DNA of 8,450 nt from NCBI GenBank assembly GCA_028713875.1, contig JAQTNM010000053.1:1-8450 (forward strand), read 5' to 3'. The translations under genes were made by a program, and so were the position numbers. Source of the DNA: Candidatus Omnitrophota bacterium. GTDB lineage: Bacteria > Omnitrophota > Gorgyraeia > Gygaellales > Profunditerraquicolaceae. Positions 1 through 6,186 of the stretch are shown piece after piece (positions within the stretch are counted from its first letter, which is position 1; each line of letters starts with the position of its first letter). A model generated the notes under the pieces. It was not told the origin of the DNA. It made no database searches and was given only the letters and a program-made list of their open reading frames with translations.

Positions 1-81
1 TTCAAAGATACGGGGGCATGTTCCGGTTGCGGCATGTGTGCTCTGATCTGCCCGGATTGCTGTATTGAAGTGTATAAATAG
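1..81 (+). CDS. 4Fe-4S ferredoxin (delta) subunit of 2-oxoacid:ferredoxin oxidoreductase, 3' end only
   Basis: Only the last 26 codons are present, read in frame 1 to a TAG at 79-81. They contain the ferredoxin-type cluster motif CSGCGMCALICP (CxxCxxCxxxCP), followed by two more cysteines in DCC and the tail IEVYK. In this enzyme family a small subunit with two 4Fe-4S clusters passes electrons from the TPP-bound substrate radical to external ferredoxin. The alpha, beta and gamma genes follow directly, so this is very likely the delta subunit (KorD/VorD type). The stop codon lies inside a degenerate heptamer repeat that starts around base 75. The 5' part is outside the window, so length and first cluster cannot be judged. 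Confidence 0.85.
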   Translation, partial: FKDTGACSGCGMCALICPDCCIEVYK

Positions 82-104
82 CATATCGCAAATTGTAACG
101 GTAA
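75..104 (+). repeat. Degenerate heptamer repeat element, copy A
   Basis: This 30-base stretch reads as four degenerate 7-mers (TAAATAG, CATATCG, CAAATTG, TAACGGT) plus AA. It matches 683-712 at 25 of 30 positions in the same order. It covers the stop codon of the delta subunit and half of the 50-base delta/alpha spacer. The function is unknown; the pattern suggests a dispersed short repeat. Confidence 0.6.
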
Positions 105-131
105 GCGACAGGCAAATTCTTAAGCGAATTT

Positions 132-1193
132 ATGGGCGAAAAAATTTTAATGAGCGGCAATGAAGCGATAGCTGAAGGCGCGCTTTGCGCAGGATGCACT
201 TTCTACGCGGGTTATCCCATTACGCCCCAGAATGAATTACCTTCTTACATGGCCCGGCATATGCCCGGAATAGGCGGGGTGTTTATCCAGGCTGAATCAG
301 AGCTGGCGGCAGTGAATATGGTCTTTGGCGCAGCAGCAGCCGGGGCAAGGGCTATGACCTCTTCTTCAAGCCCGGGCATAAGCCTGAAGCAGGAGGGGAT
401 ATCTTATATCGCCGGCGCCGAGCTCCCGGCTGTGATCGTTAATATTATGCGCGGAGGCCCGGGCTTAGGCAATATTGCGCCTTCACAGTCCGATTATTTC
501 CAGGCTACGCGCGGAGGAGGCCACGGTGATTATCGCTGCATCGTGCTTGCGCCCTGTTCCGTGCAGGAGGCCCATAACCAGACTATTCTGGCTTTTGATC
601 TTGCAGATAAGTACAGGGTGCCTGTAATTATATTGGGGGACGGCATATTGGGCCAGATGATGGAGCCCCTCATTGTATATCGTAAATCGCATATCAAAAA
701 TCGTAACGATAACAGAAAACCATGGGCGCTGACAGGCTGTGAAGAGAGAAAGCCGAATATCATAAAGTCATTTTATTTGGAAGAGGGGGCTTTAGAAAAA
801 TTCAATCTTAGGTTACAGGCAAAATACCGGGCTATCTCTAAAGAAGAGCAGAGATGCGAAGAATCATTCCTGGATGATGCCAGGATCATACTGGTTGCCT
901 ACGGGACAATGGCCAGGATAGCAAAGGGCTTGGTTAAAAAACTGCGGCAGAAAGGCAAGAAAATTGGGCTCATCCGGCCCATAACCCTGTGGCCATTCCC
1001 GGAAAAGATTTTTAAGCAGCTTGGCAGTTCAGCTAAAAGACCGCAGTTTTTGGTAATTGAGATGTCTTACGGCCAGATGCTTCAGGACGTGAAATTGGCC
1101 TGCGCAGGCGCATTGCCGGTTGAATTTATCGGCAGGTCCGGCGGAGGCATACCGTCTGAAGAAGAGATCATGCGAAAGATAAATAATCTATGA
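132..1193 (+). CDS. vorB: 2-oxoacid:ferredoxin oxidoreductase, alpha subunit (VorB/KorA type)
   Basis: 353 residues, normal for the short alpha subunits of four-subunit 2-oxoacid:ferredoxin oxidoreductases, which oxidatively decarboxylate a 2-oxoacid to acyl-CoA and reduce ferredoxin in the cytoplasm. The N-terminal pyrimidine-binding domain (about 1-180) carries SGNEAIAEGAL, the YPITP motif near 28-32, and a GGPGLGNIAPSQSDYFQA stretch. The C-terminal domain, from about 250, begins ARIILVAYGTMARIAKGL and includes RPITLWPFP. The linker between them is odd: residues 182-194 are encoded by a heptamer repeat. Start: ATG at 132 gives the usual short lead before the GNEA motif; ATG at 150 is also possible, and neither has a good Shine-Dalgarno. 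The beta gene starts 1 base after the stop. Substrate (branched-chain 2-oxoacids versus 2-oxoglutarate) cannot be decided from sequence; the symbol follows the closest family by length and motifs. Confidence 0.9.
   Translation: MGEKILMSGNEAIAEGALCAGCTFYAGYPITPQNELPSYMARHMPGIGGVFIQAESELAAVNMVFGAAAAGARAMTSSSSPGISLKQEGISYIAGAELPAVIVNIMRGGPGLGNIAPSQSDYFQATRGGGHGDYRCIVLAPCSVQEAHNQTILAFDLADKYRVPVIILGDGILGQMMEPLIVYRKSHIKNRNDNRKPWALTGCEERKPNIIKSFYLEEGALEKFNLRLQAKYRAISKEEQRCEESFLDDARIILVAYGTMARIAKGLVKKLRQKGKKIGLIRPITLWPFPEKIFKQLGSSAKRPQFLVIEMSYGQMLQDVKLACAGALPVEFIGRSGGGIPSEEEIMRKINNL
676..712 (+). repeat. Degenerate heptamer repeat element, copy B, inside the alpha subunit gene
   Basis: Five consecutive 7-mers are visible: TATATCG, TAAATCG, CATATCA, AAAATCG and TAACGAT, then AA. 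Bases 683-712 match copy A (75-104) at 25 of 30 positions. The tract is read in frame by the alpha subunit as residues 182-194 (VYRKSHIKNRNDN), a basic, polar stretch in the linker between the two conserved domains. TATCGT at 678-683 and ACGATA at 706-711 are inverted copies bounding the tract. Confidence 0.6.
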
Positions 1194-1194
1194 G

Positions 1195-1923
1195 ATGAAA
1201 AGAATATATACCCGGCCAAGAGCATTAAAGGATGTCCCCACTCATTACTGCCCCGGATGCGGCCATGGCATAGCGCATCGGCTGGTTGCTGAGGTCGTGG
1301 ATGAATTGGGCATAAGAGAGAAAGTTATCGGCATCGCGCCGGTGGGCTGCGCGGTAGTGGCCTACAATTACTGGGATTTTGATTGTTGCGAGGCTGCGCA
1401 CGGCCGGGCCCTGGCCGTTGCCACGGCTATAAAAAGAGTAAGGCCCGGCAATATAGTGTTTACATATCAGGGGGACGGCGATTTGGCGGCTATCGGAACA
1501 AACGAGACCATACATGCGGCTAACCGCGGAGAGAACCTTACCGTGATATTCATCAATAACGCCGTTTACGGCATGACCGGGGGACAGATGGCGCCCACGA
1601 CTTTGCTTAAACAAAAAACCGCAACTACTCCCGGAGGCAGGAATGAGAAATTTGAAGGGTATCCCTTGAAAATTTCAGAAATGCTGGCACAATTAAGGGG
1701 AGTAAAATATATCGAGAGGGTTTCCCTGCACTCTCCGGCAGAAGTCATCAAGGCCAGGTCCGCGGTAAGAAAGGCATTTGAAAATCAGATTAAAGGAATA
1801 GGTTTTTCCCTGGTAGAGATATTATCGGCTTGCCCCACTTACTGGGGCTTAAGCCCTAAACCCAGCCTGGATTGGATCAGGGACATTATGGTCAAAGAAT
1901 TTCCTCTGGGCAGGATCAAATAA
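1195..1923 (+). CDS. 2-oxoacid:ferredoxin oxidoreductase, beta (TPP-binding) subunit
   Basis: 242 residues, the usual size for the catalytic beta subunit (KorB/VorA type) that binds thiamine pyrophosphate and Mg2+. Visible landmarks are CPGCGHG at 19-25, APVGCAV near 48-54, the AAHGRA segment near 67-72, and the TPP/Mg motif GDGD at 93-96 ending in NN at 121-122, followed by YGMTGGQMAPTT. Cysteines C19 and C22 fit the extra 4Fe-4S ligands known from this family, with a third at C52 and a later one in LSACPTYWG. The gene starts 1 base after the alpha stop, so translation is probably coupled; no strong ribosome binding site is seen. A repeat array follows right after the stop. The assignment is firm; the exact 2-oxoacid substrate is not. 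Confidence 0.93.
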   Translation: MKRIYTRPRALKDVPTHYCPGCGHGIAHRLVAEVVDELGIREKVIGIAPVGCAVVAYNYWDFDCCEAAHGRALAVATAIKRVRPGNIVFTYQGDGDLAAIGTNETIHAANRGENLTVIFINNAVYGMTGGQMAPTTLLKQKTATTPGGRNEKFEGYPLKISEMLAQLRGVKYIERVSLHSPAEVIKARSAVRKAFENQIKGIGFSLVEILSACPTYWGLSPKPSLDWIRDIMVKEFPLGRIK

Positions 1924-2012
1924 GTTCTGGGATTATTGGGTTCGTAAGTTCCCGAGTTAACTTGCGGACCCAAGAACCCAAGAACTAGAGAACTAGAGAA
2001 CTCGAGAACTAG
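1924..2012 (+). repeat. Octamer-periodic array with inverted halves between beta and gamma subunit genes
   Basis: The entire gap between the beta stop and two bases before the gamma ATG is an 8-bp periodic array of 11 units (1924-2011). The left half is in units beginning GTTC (1924, 1940, 1948, and GTTA at 1956; the unit at 1932 is degenerate). The right half has units ending in the complementary GAAC core: AAGAACCC, AAGAACTA, GAGAACTA, GAGAACTC, GAGAACTA, in strict 8-base register from 1972. Because the halves are complementary, the RNA can fold into a long hairpin. No similar sequence is seen elsewhere in the window. Confidence 0.8.
1938..1971 (+). promoter_or_regulatory. Strong RNA hairpin in the beta/gamma intergenic array
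   Basis: Arm 1938-1950 (GGGTTCGTAAGTT) pairs with 1959-1971 (AACTTGCGGACCC) over all 13 positions, two of them as G-U wobbles, around an 8-base loop (1951-1958). The stem can be extended outward by pairing 1924-1931 with 1977-1985 with one bulge. There is no T-run after it, so it is not a typical intrinsic terminator; it could instead protect or mark an mRNA end between subunit cistrons. That role is inference. Confidence 0.55.
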
Positions 2013-2014
2013 AT

Positions 2015-2554
2015 ATGATCGAACGAATTATTATTGCCGGTTCAGGCGGCCAGGGCATAATGCTCCTGGGTAAAGTACTGGCAACAGCGGTTCTGAAGGA
2101 AGATAAACAGGTAAGCTGGCTGCCCGCTTACGGCCCGGAGGTGCGCGGAGGCTCTGCGCATTGTTCGGTTATAATTTCAGACGAGGAAATAAGTTCGCCC
2201 TGGGTGGATAAGGCAGACACCCTGATCGTTATGAACGGAGTCTCCTTTAAGCGTTTCAGAGAAAGGGTAAAAAAGGGTGGGTCTATAATCCTAAATAAAT
2301 CTTTTGTCCCCAAAAAAGCGGTGGTCAAAGGCGCAAGCGTATTACAATATCCTTTTACGGAGATCGCCGCAAAGCTGGGCAATGTCAAAGTTGCGAATAT
2401 TGTCGCCCTGGGCTGTTATCTGGGTGAAAAAAATATAGTCCGGGTTAAAAGCGTTTTTAAGGCCATGCAGGATATTGCCCCGGAACAAGGGAAAAGAGAA
2501 TTGATCGAGATCAACAAGAGGGCTTTGTTGAGCGGCAAGGAGCTGGTGGAATGA
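2015..2554 (+). CDS. 2-oxoacid:ferredoxin oxidoreductase, gamma subunit
   Basis: 179 residues, the normal length for the gamma subunit (KorC/VorC type, POR gamma domain). The N-terminus IIIAGSGGQGIMLLGKVLA is the glycine-rich signature of the family. It is followed by WLPAYGPEVRGGSAHCSVIIS, the conserved segment thought to help bind CoA and contact the other subunits. The start at ATG 2015 fits the family, whose proteins begin a few residues before the GxGGQG motif. The start codon lies 3 bases after an octamer array and has no recognisable Shine-Dalgarno, which is unusual beside its operon partners. The last codon overlaps the gltX start (ATGA at 2551-2554). Confidence 0.92.
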   Translation: MIERIIIAGSGGQGIMLLGKVLATAVLKEDKQVSWLPAYGPEVRGGSAHCSVIISDEEISSPWVDKADTLIVMNGVSFKRFRERVKKGGSIILNKSFVPKKAVVKGASVLQYPFTEIAAKLGNVKVANIVALGCYLGEKNIVRVKSVFKAMQDIAPEQGKRELIEINKRALLSGKELVE

Positions 2555-3864
2555 TCAGGGTCCGTTTTGCGCCTTCGCCTACCGGCAACCTCCATATCGG
2601 AGGGAGCCGCACCGCGCTTTTTAACTGGCTTTATGCCCGGTCCAAAAAAGGCAAATTCATCCTGCGCATAGAAGATACGGATACGTCGCGCTCAGAACAG
2701 AAATACATGGACGAGATACTAGATAGCCTGAAGTGGCTGGGCTTTGATTGGGATGAGGTTTATTATCAAAGCCGCAGGTTCGATCTTTACCGTAAATTCG
2801 GCCGCAGGCTCCTGGAAGAAGGAAAGGCTTATGAGGAAGAGCTCTTTGATGAGAACAAACAGCCCAAGGGCAAAGCCATAATATTCAAGGTGCCCGCCGA
2901 GAAGGTGAAAATAAATGATTTGATTCACGGAGAAATAGAATTTGATACCAGTGTAATCAAGGATCAGGTGCTTATTAAATCCGATGGGACCCCGGCTTAT
3001 AATTTTGCATGCGTGGTTGATGACGCCGATATGCAGATTACCCATGTAATACGGGGCGACGACCATATCTCCAATACGCCTAAGCAGGTTATACTCTATA
3101 AAGCCCTGGGATTGGCCCTGCCTGAGTTTGCCCACCTGCCTTTGATATTAGGCAGGGAAGGCGGCAGGCTCTCAAAAAGAACCGGGGCCACGGCCATTTC
3201 TGATTACCGCAAAATGGGATATTTACCGGCGGCACTGGTAAATTATCTTTTACTGCTGAGCTGGTCTCCGGGGGCAAACCGCGAGCTGATTGATATAAAA
3301 GAGGCCATAGAGTTATTTGATATCAAGGATGTGAATAAGACCGCAGCCACCTTTGACATAGCCAAGCTTAACTGGATAAATAACCAGTATTTAAAAAATA
3401 TGGATGCCCAGGAGCTGGCTGACCGGCTTATCCCGCTCCTGATTGAGAAAAAATACATCTCGGCGGATAATTTTGATAGAGATTATGTAATTTCTTTGGT
3501 AAAATTATTCCAAGCCCGGCTTTCTACGCTGAATGATTTTGCGGACTGGGCGGACTTTTTCTTTGTTGAAGATATAATACCGCAGGAGCAAGCCCGGGAG
3601 AAATTCTTAAATCAGGACTTCTCAAGAGAATTCAGGCTTTTTGCCGAAAGGCTGGCGGCGCTTGAACAATTTGACGTCGCCAGTATTGAACAGGGTTTCC
3701 GGCAGATGGTCTCCGAGTTAAATATACCGGCCAAGACGTTGATCCACCCGATAAGAGTCGTTCTTACCGGCAAGACGATAGGGCCGGGATTATTTGAGAT
3801 AATCTACTATCTGGGGAAAGAGCGTACCAAAAAACGGCTGATGAAATGGATAAAAAGGAGTTAG
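2551..3864 (+). CDS. gltX: Glutamyl-tRNA synthetase, compact form without the zinc-binding segment
   Basis: 437 residues; attaches glutamate to tRNA(Glu), and in many bacteria without GlnRS also to tRNA(Gln). Class I landmarks are the HIGH-type motif in APSPTGNLHIGG (residues 7-18), LRIEDTDTSRS, the SDGTPAYNFACVVDDADM block (144-161), VIRGDDHISNTPKQ, and the KMSKS-type RLSKRTGA (206-213). The C-terminal anticodon-binding part is present, ending in LTGKTIGPGLFEIIYYLGKER. It is shorter than the usual 465-490 residues. Most of the shortfall lies after GKAY at 91-94, where the usual CxC...CR zinc-binding segment is replaced by a short hydrophilic EEELFDENKQPKGK. The ATG overlaps the gamma stop, and AAGGAG at 2537-2542 supports the start. 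The anticodon-binding part argues against a Glu-Q-RS, which lacks it. Confidence 0.95.
   Translation: MIRVRFAPSPTGNLHIGGSRTALFNWLYARSKKGKFILRIEDTDTSRSEQKYMDEILDSLKWLGFDWDEVYYQSRRFDLYRKFGRRLLEEGKAYEEELFDENKQPKGKAIIFKVPAEKVKINDLIHGEIEFDTSVIKDQVLIKSDGTPAYNFACVVDDADMQITHVIRGDDHISNTPKQVILYKALGLALPEFAHLPLILGREGGRLSKRTGATAISDYRKMGYLPAALVNYLLLLSWSPGANRELIDIKEAIELFDIKDVNKTAATFDIAKLNWINNQYLKNMDAQELADRLIPLLIEKKYISADNFDRDYVISLVKLFQARLSTLNDFADWADFFFVEDIIPQEQAREKFLNQDFSREFRLFAERLAALEQFDVASIEQGFRQMVSELNIPAKTLIHPIRVVLTGKTIGPGLFEIIYYLGKERTKKRLMKWIKRS
3855..3860 (+). promoter_or_regulatory. Ribosome binding site deciding the lipoprotein start
   Basis: AAGGAG lies 6 bases upstream of ATG 3867, inside the last codons of gltX. 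It favours ATG 3867 over the in-frame ATG at 3846, which would add a charged MDKKELA extension ahead of the signal peptide. Confidence 0.7.
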
Positions 3865-3866
3865 CC

Positions 3867-4094
3867 ATGTTTAGACACGCAAAAGCGGTTGTTTTTATTC
3901 TTGTCCTTTTCTTCATGAGCGGATGCGAGACTTCCAAGGGTGTTGGTAAGGGCGTGGTCAGCATAGGTACCGGCGTAGGTGCGGGAGTCGGGTCTGCGGC
4001 ATGCAGCACTGCGGACGGAGTAGCAAAAGATAGCCGCAGCGCCTGGAGTTTTATCGGCAAGCTTGATGATTGGATAAAAGAGAACCTCTGGTAA
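3867..4094 (+). CDS. Small entericidin-like lipoprotein
   Basis: 75 residues. It begins MFRHAKAVVFILVLFFMSGC, a textbook lipoprotein signal: basic N-terminus, hydrophobic core, and a lipobox-like FMSGC with Cys20 as the acylated residue. The mature part starts CETSKGVGKGV, which resembles the start of entericidin-type small lipoproteins (C-N-T-[TS]-[RK]-G-V-G). It continues with a Gly/Val-rich stretch (VSIGTGVGAGVGSAAC) and an amphipathic, Trp-containing end (SAWSFIGKLDDWIKENLW) that entericidins lack. It is therefore probably an envelope lipoprotein of unknown function, anchored in the inner or outer membrane. The gene begins 2 bases after the gltX stop with a good ribosome binding site, so it is cotranscribed with gltX. 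The relationship to entericidin is a motif resemblance only. Confidence 0.75.
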   Translation: MFRHAKAVVFILVLFFMSGCETSKGVGKGVVSIGTGVGAGVGSAACSTADGVAKDSRSAWSFIGKLDDWIKENLW

Positions 4095-4102
4095 AGAGCA
4101 TT

Positions 4103-4173
4103 TGCCCTGTCGTCTAATGGTAGGACACCAGACTCTGGATCTGGGTGTTGTGGTTCGAGTCCACACGGGGCAG
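4103..4173 (+). tRNA. tRNA-Gln (anticodon CTG)
   Basis: 71 bases fold as a complete cloverleaf. The acceptor stem TGCCCTG (4103-4109) pairs with CGGGGCA (4166-4172), with one G-U, and the discriminator is G73 at 4173. D arm is GTCT/GGAC; anticodon stem CCAGA/TCTGG encloses the loop CTCTGGA with anticodon CTG (reads CAG); T arm TGTGG/CCACA encloses TTCGAGT. U1-A72 and G73 are typical of bacterial tRNA-Gln, which confirms the identity. CCA is not encoded. The gene lies 8 bases after the lipoprotein stop, so it may be processed from the gltX transcript. Confidence 0.95.
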
Positions 4174-4236
4174 TATATTATTAGAGCCGGTGATGAACGC
4201 GTTATTATTCGTAAAATTTGACTGGAAACAGCGGCT

Positions 4237-5055
4237 ATGAAAGCTTCCGCCCCCTGCTTCAAAGGCACGTTGAAAACAAAAAGGTTCTTGATACCCTACC
4301 GGATATATAAGAACAACGGCCCCCACATTATATGTATCAACGGCGTGCAGCAGTCCATGGCGATGTGGCAGACTTTTGTTTCCCGTTTCTGCCGCGATTA
4401 CAGGATAGTCCTTTTTGATTTTCCAAATCTGGGTAAAGCCAGGGTCATCTCCGGGTCTCCGTTAGTATCTCTTGAGGAACAGGTTGAGATATTATCGGAA
4501 GTGATGGATAAAACCGGCACCAGCCCCGATGGCTCAATATGCGCGGCTTCCTGGGGCGGCGTCATTGCAGCGGCCTTTGCCGCAAAATACCGCGACAGGA
4601 TCAAAAGGCTGATCTTGGCAAGCCTGGGGACAAAACCGAATAAAAAAATGATAGAGACCATTAAGAAAGGCTCCAGCCTTGATATGAATAACCGGGAACA
4701 GGTGGCCCAGACGCTTATTAAAAGTTTCGGCGAGACGCTGCCTCCCCGGATCAAGCAACACATCGTCAATCAGTTCCGGACCATGAAAGAAGAGAGCGTC
4801 CGGGCTTTTTACGAACACGGTTTATTCGTGGTTTCTTCAAAGCAATTAAGCGAAATAGTGGACCTGCGCAATATTAAAGCCAAAACTATACTTATCAACG
4901 GAGAAAAAGATACCATTATCGACCTTGAAGACGTCAAGTTCCTGGCTTCGCAGATCCCCGATTGCGAATTAAAGATCATAAAAGACGTGGGGCATTTCTT
5001 GCACATGGAACGCGAAGAAGTCCTGGATATCTATGAAGATATCCTTCGCCAATAA
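4237..5055 (+). CDS. RhlA-like alpha/beta hydrolase
   Basis: 272 residues, alpha/beta-hydrolase fold. Catalytic triad candidates are Ser105 in the elbow AASWGG, Asp225 in INGEKDTII, and His253 in VGHFLHME. Spacing and flanking words (CINGVQQSMAMW, IVLFDFPNLGKAR, EEQVEIL, SASWGG-like elbow, ETLPPRIK) resemble RhlA of Pseudomonas, which joins two 3-hydroxyacyl chains from ACP into the lipid part of rhamnolipids; the related PhaG transfers 3-hydroxyacyl groups. This is from memory of the family, not an alignment. The elbow has Ala at the first position of the usual GxSxG, as RhlA does. Acyl substrate is unknown. There is no signal peptide, so the enzyme should be cytoplasmic. The start at 4237 follows the 63-base spacer after tRNA-Gln; only a weak GGAAA lies upstream. 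An ABC transporter follows after 12 bases. Confidence 0.75.
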   Translation: MKASAPCFKGTLKTKRFLIPYRIYKNNGPHIICINGVQQSMAMWQTFVSRFCRDYRIVLFDFPNLGKARVISGSPLVSLEEQVEILSEVMDKTGTSPDGSICAASWGGVIAAAFAAKYRDRIKRLILASLGTKPNKKMIETIKKGSSLDMNNREQVAQTLIKSFGETLPPRIKQHIVNQFRTMKEESVRAFYEHGLFVVSSKQLSEIVDLRNIKAKTILINGEKDTIIDLEDVKFLASQIPDCELKIIKDVGHFLHMEREEVLDIYEDILRQ

Positions 5056-5067
5056 CCGGGCCGCGCC

Positions 5068-6186
5068 ATGAATGTAATACATTTTTTAGTCAAAGACATA
5101 TTCCGTAAAAAACTGCGCGTATTCCTTACCATAGGCGGCATAAGCATAGGCATAAGCCTGTGTATCGTGATGATGGGCATCGGCGAGAGCATAAAGAATT
5201 CTTTTAAGGATGTCTACGGTAAGCGCCAGATAGATATAATCATCCAGGAGAAAGAGCAGATGAGTATTCTATTGGGCAGGGTGGATGCCGGGCTCGTGCA
5301 AGCGGCGCAGAGGACCCCCGGGGTAGAAGATGCGGCGGCGACGCTCCTGTATATCAATAAGTTCAGGGGCGCGGCCTGTCCTGTTTTCGGATGGGAGCCC
5401 GAGGGTTTTTTATTTAATACTGTCAAAATCACACAAGGCAGAAAGCCTTCTGCCGGGAAGAAAGAAGTCATGGCCGGGGAAGCGCTTATGAAGAGCCTGC
5501 AAAAAGCAAATGAAAGGCAGGTCAAGATCAAGGGGGCCACTTTTTCGGTAGTCGGAGCCTTTAAGAGCAGTAGTCCCTTTGAAGAATTCGCCCTGGTTAT
5601 GCCGCTTGCCGATCTCCAGGCCGCAATTCAGGAAGAAGGCAAGGCCAGTTTCATTAACGTAAGATTAAAACCCGACTACAGGACAGAATCCGCCATCGCA
5701 AATATCATGAAAGAAATAGACGATAATTCCCCTATGATTTCAGCCGCCAGGGCGGATGAATTTATCGCCGAAAAGACAAAATTTATCGTCATGGGCGAAC
5801 AATTTTCCCTTCTGGTAAGCCTGATTACCATCATCGCCGTAGCCCTGGGGCTTGCCAATACCATGGTTACCTCCAGCTTTGAGAAGAGAAGGTTCCTGGC
5901 TATTTTGCTTGCCCTGGGTTGGCAGAAAATAGAGATAGCCCTGCTCTTCATATGCGAATCCCTAATTGTGGCTGTCGCCGGAGGAGCTATCGGGATTCTC
6001 CTGGGTTTTAAAGGGACAGGTTACATTTTCGGCCTCTCGCATATCAACGCGTTTGTCCCGGTATTGGGGGTTATGTTCGTGCTTAAAATAGTGGCGATGA
6101 TTTTAGTGAGCGCTGTCTTTGCCGCGGCGATCCCCGCCTGGATAACCCTGAATTCTAATCCGGTGGAGGTTATAAGAAATGAATAA
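5068..6186 (+). CDS. ABC transporter permease, MacB/FtsX (LolE-like) family
   Basis: 372 residues with the MacB/FtsX layout: a short cytoplasmic start, TM1 at about 17-38, a large extracytoplasmic domain (about 40-245), then TM2 (247-268), TM3 (291-316) and TM4 (332-356). The C-terminal FtsX core shows SSFEKRRFLAILLALGWQ after TM2 and ends with PAWITLNSNPVEVIRNE, the typical tail. Such proteins usually do not move substrates through a channel; they use ATP to drive a periplasmic or outer-membrane event, or extract lipoproteins or lipids from the inner membrane. It is probably a homodimer with the next gene as ATPase. No membrane fusion protein is seen in the window. The 12-base gap from the RhlA-like gene is GC-rich and has no obvious ribosome binding site. 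Confidence 0.88.
   Translation: MNVIHFLVKDIFRKKLRVFLTIGGISIGISLCIVMMGIGESIKNSFKDVYGKRQIDIIIQEKEQMSILLGRVDAGLVQAAQRTPGVEDAAATLLYINKFRGAACPVFGWEPEGFLFNTVKITQGRKPSAGKKEVMAGEALMKSLQKANERQVKIKGATFSVVGAFKSSSPFEEFALVMPLADLQAAIQEEGKASFINVRLKPDYRTESAIANIMKEIDDNSPMISAARADEFIAEKTKFIVMGEQFSLLVSLITIIAVALGLANTMVTSSFEKRRFLAILLALGWQKIEIALLFICESLIVAVAGGAIGILLGFKGTGYIFGLSHINAFVPVLGVMFVLKIVAMILVSAVFAAAIPAWITLNSNPVEVIRNE
6165..6170 (+). promoter_or_regulatory. Ribosome binding site of the ABC ATPase gene
   Basis: GGAGGT lies 8 bases before ATG 6179, within the last codons of the permease gene, one of the strongest Shine-Dalgarno matches in the window. It supports the overlapping start. Confidence 0.75.

Noticed and set aside
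1225..1614. 129-codon minus-strand ORF inside the beta subunit gene
   Set aside because: It is antisense to a strongly supported gene and has no recognisable motif; the open frame is explained by codon use of the + strand gene.
1938..1971. Hairpin as a Rho-independent terminator
   Set aside because: No T-run follows the stem, and the downstream gene is a subunit of the same enzyme.
1981..2012. Tandem AGAACTAG units as a possible CRISPR array
   Set aside because: Units are 8 bases with no spacers and no cas genes; this is a simple tandem array.
3846..4094. Longer lipoprotein form starting at ATG 3846
   Set aside because: It adds charged residues before the signal peptide and overlaps gltX, while AAGGAG at 3855-3860 fits ATG 3867.
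4060..4102. Possible promoter just upstream of tRNA-Gln (TTGATG with AT-rich bases downstream)
   Set aside because: The match to -35/-10 elements is weak, lies mostly in coding sequence, and the spacing is unconvincing.
4103..4173. tRNA-Gln as an integration (attachment) site
   Set aside because: No copy of the tRNA 3' end and no integrase are seen in the window.
3861..4268. 135-codon minus-strand ORF across the lipoprotein and tRNA genes
   Set aside because: It runs antisense through a complete tRNA and a lipobox protein, so it is a chance open frame.
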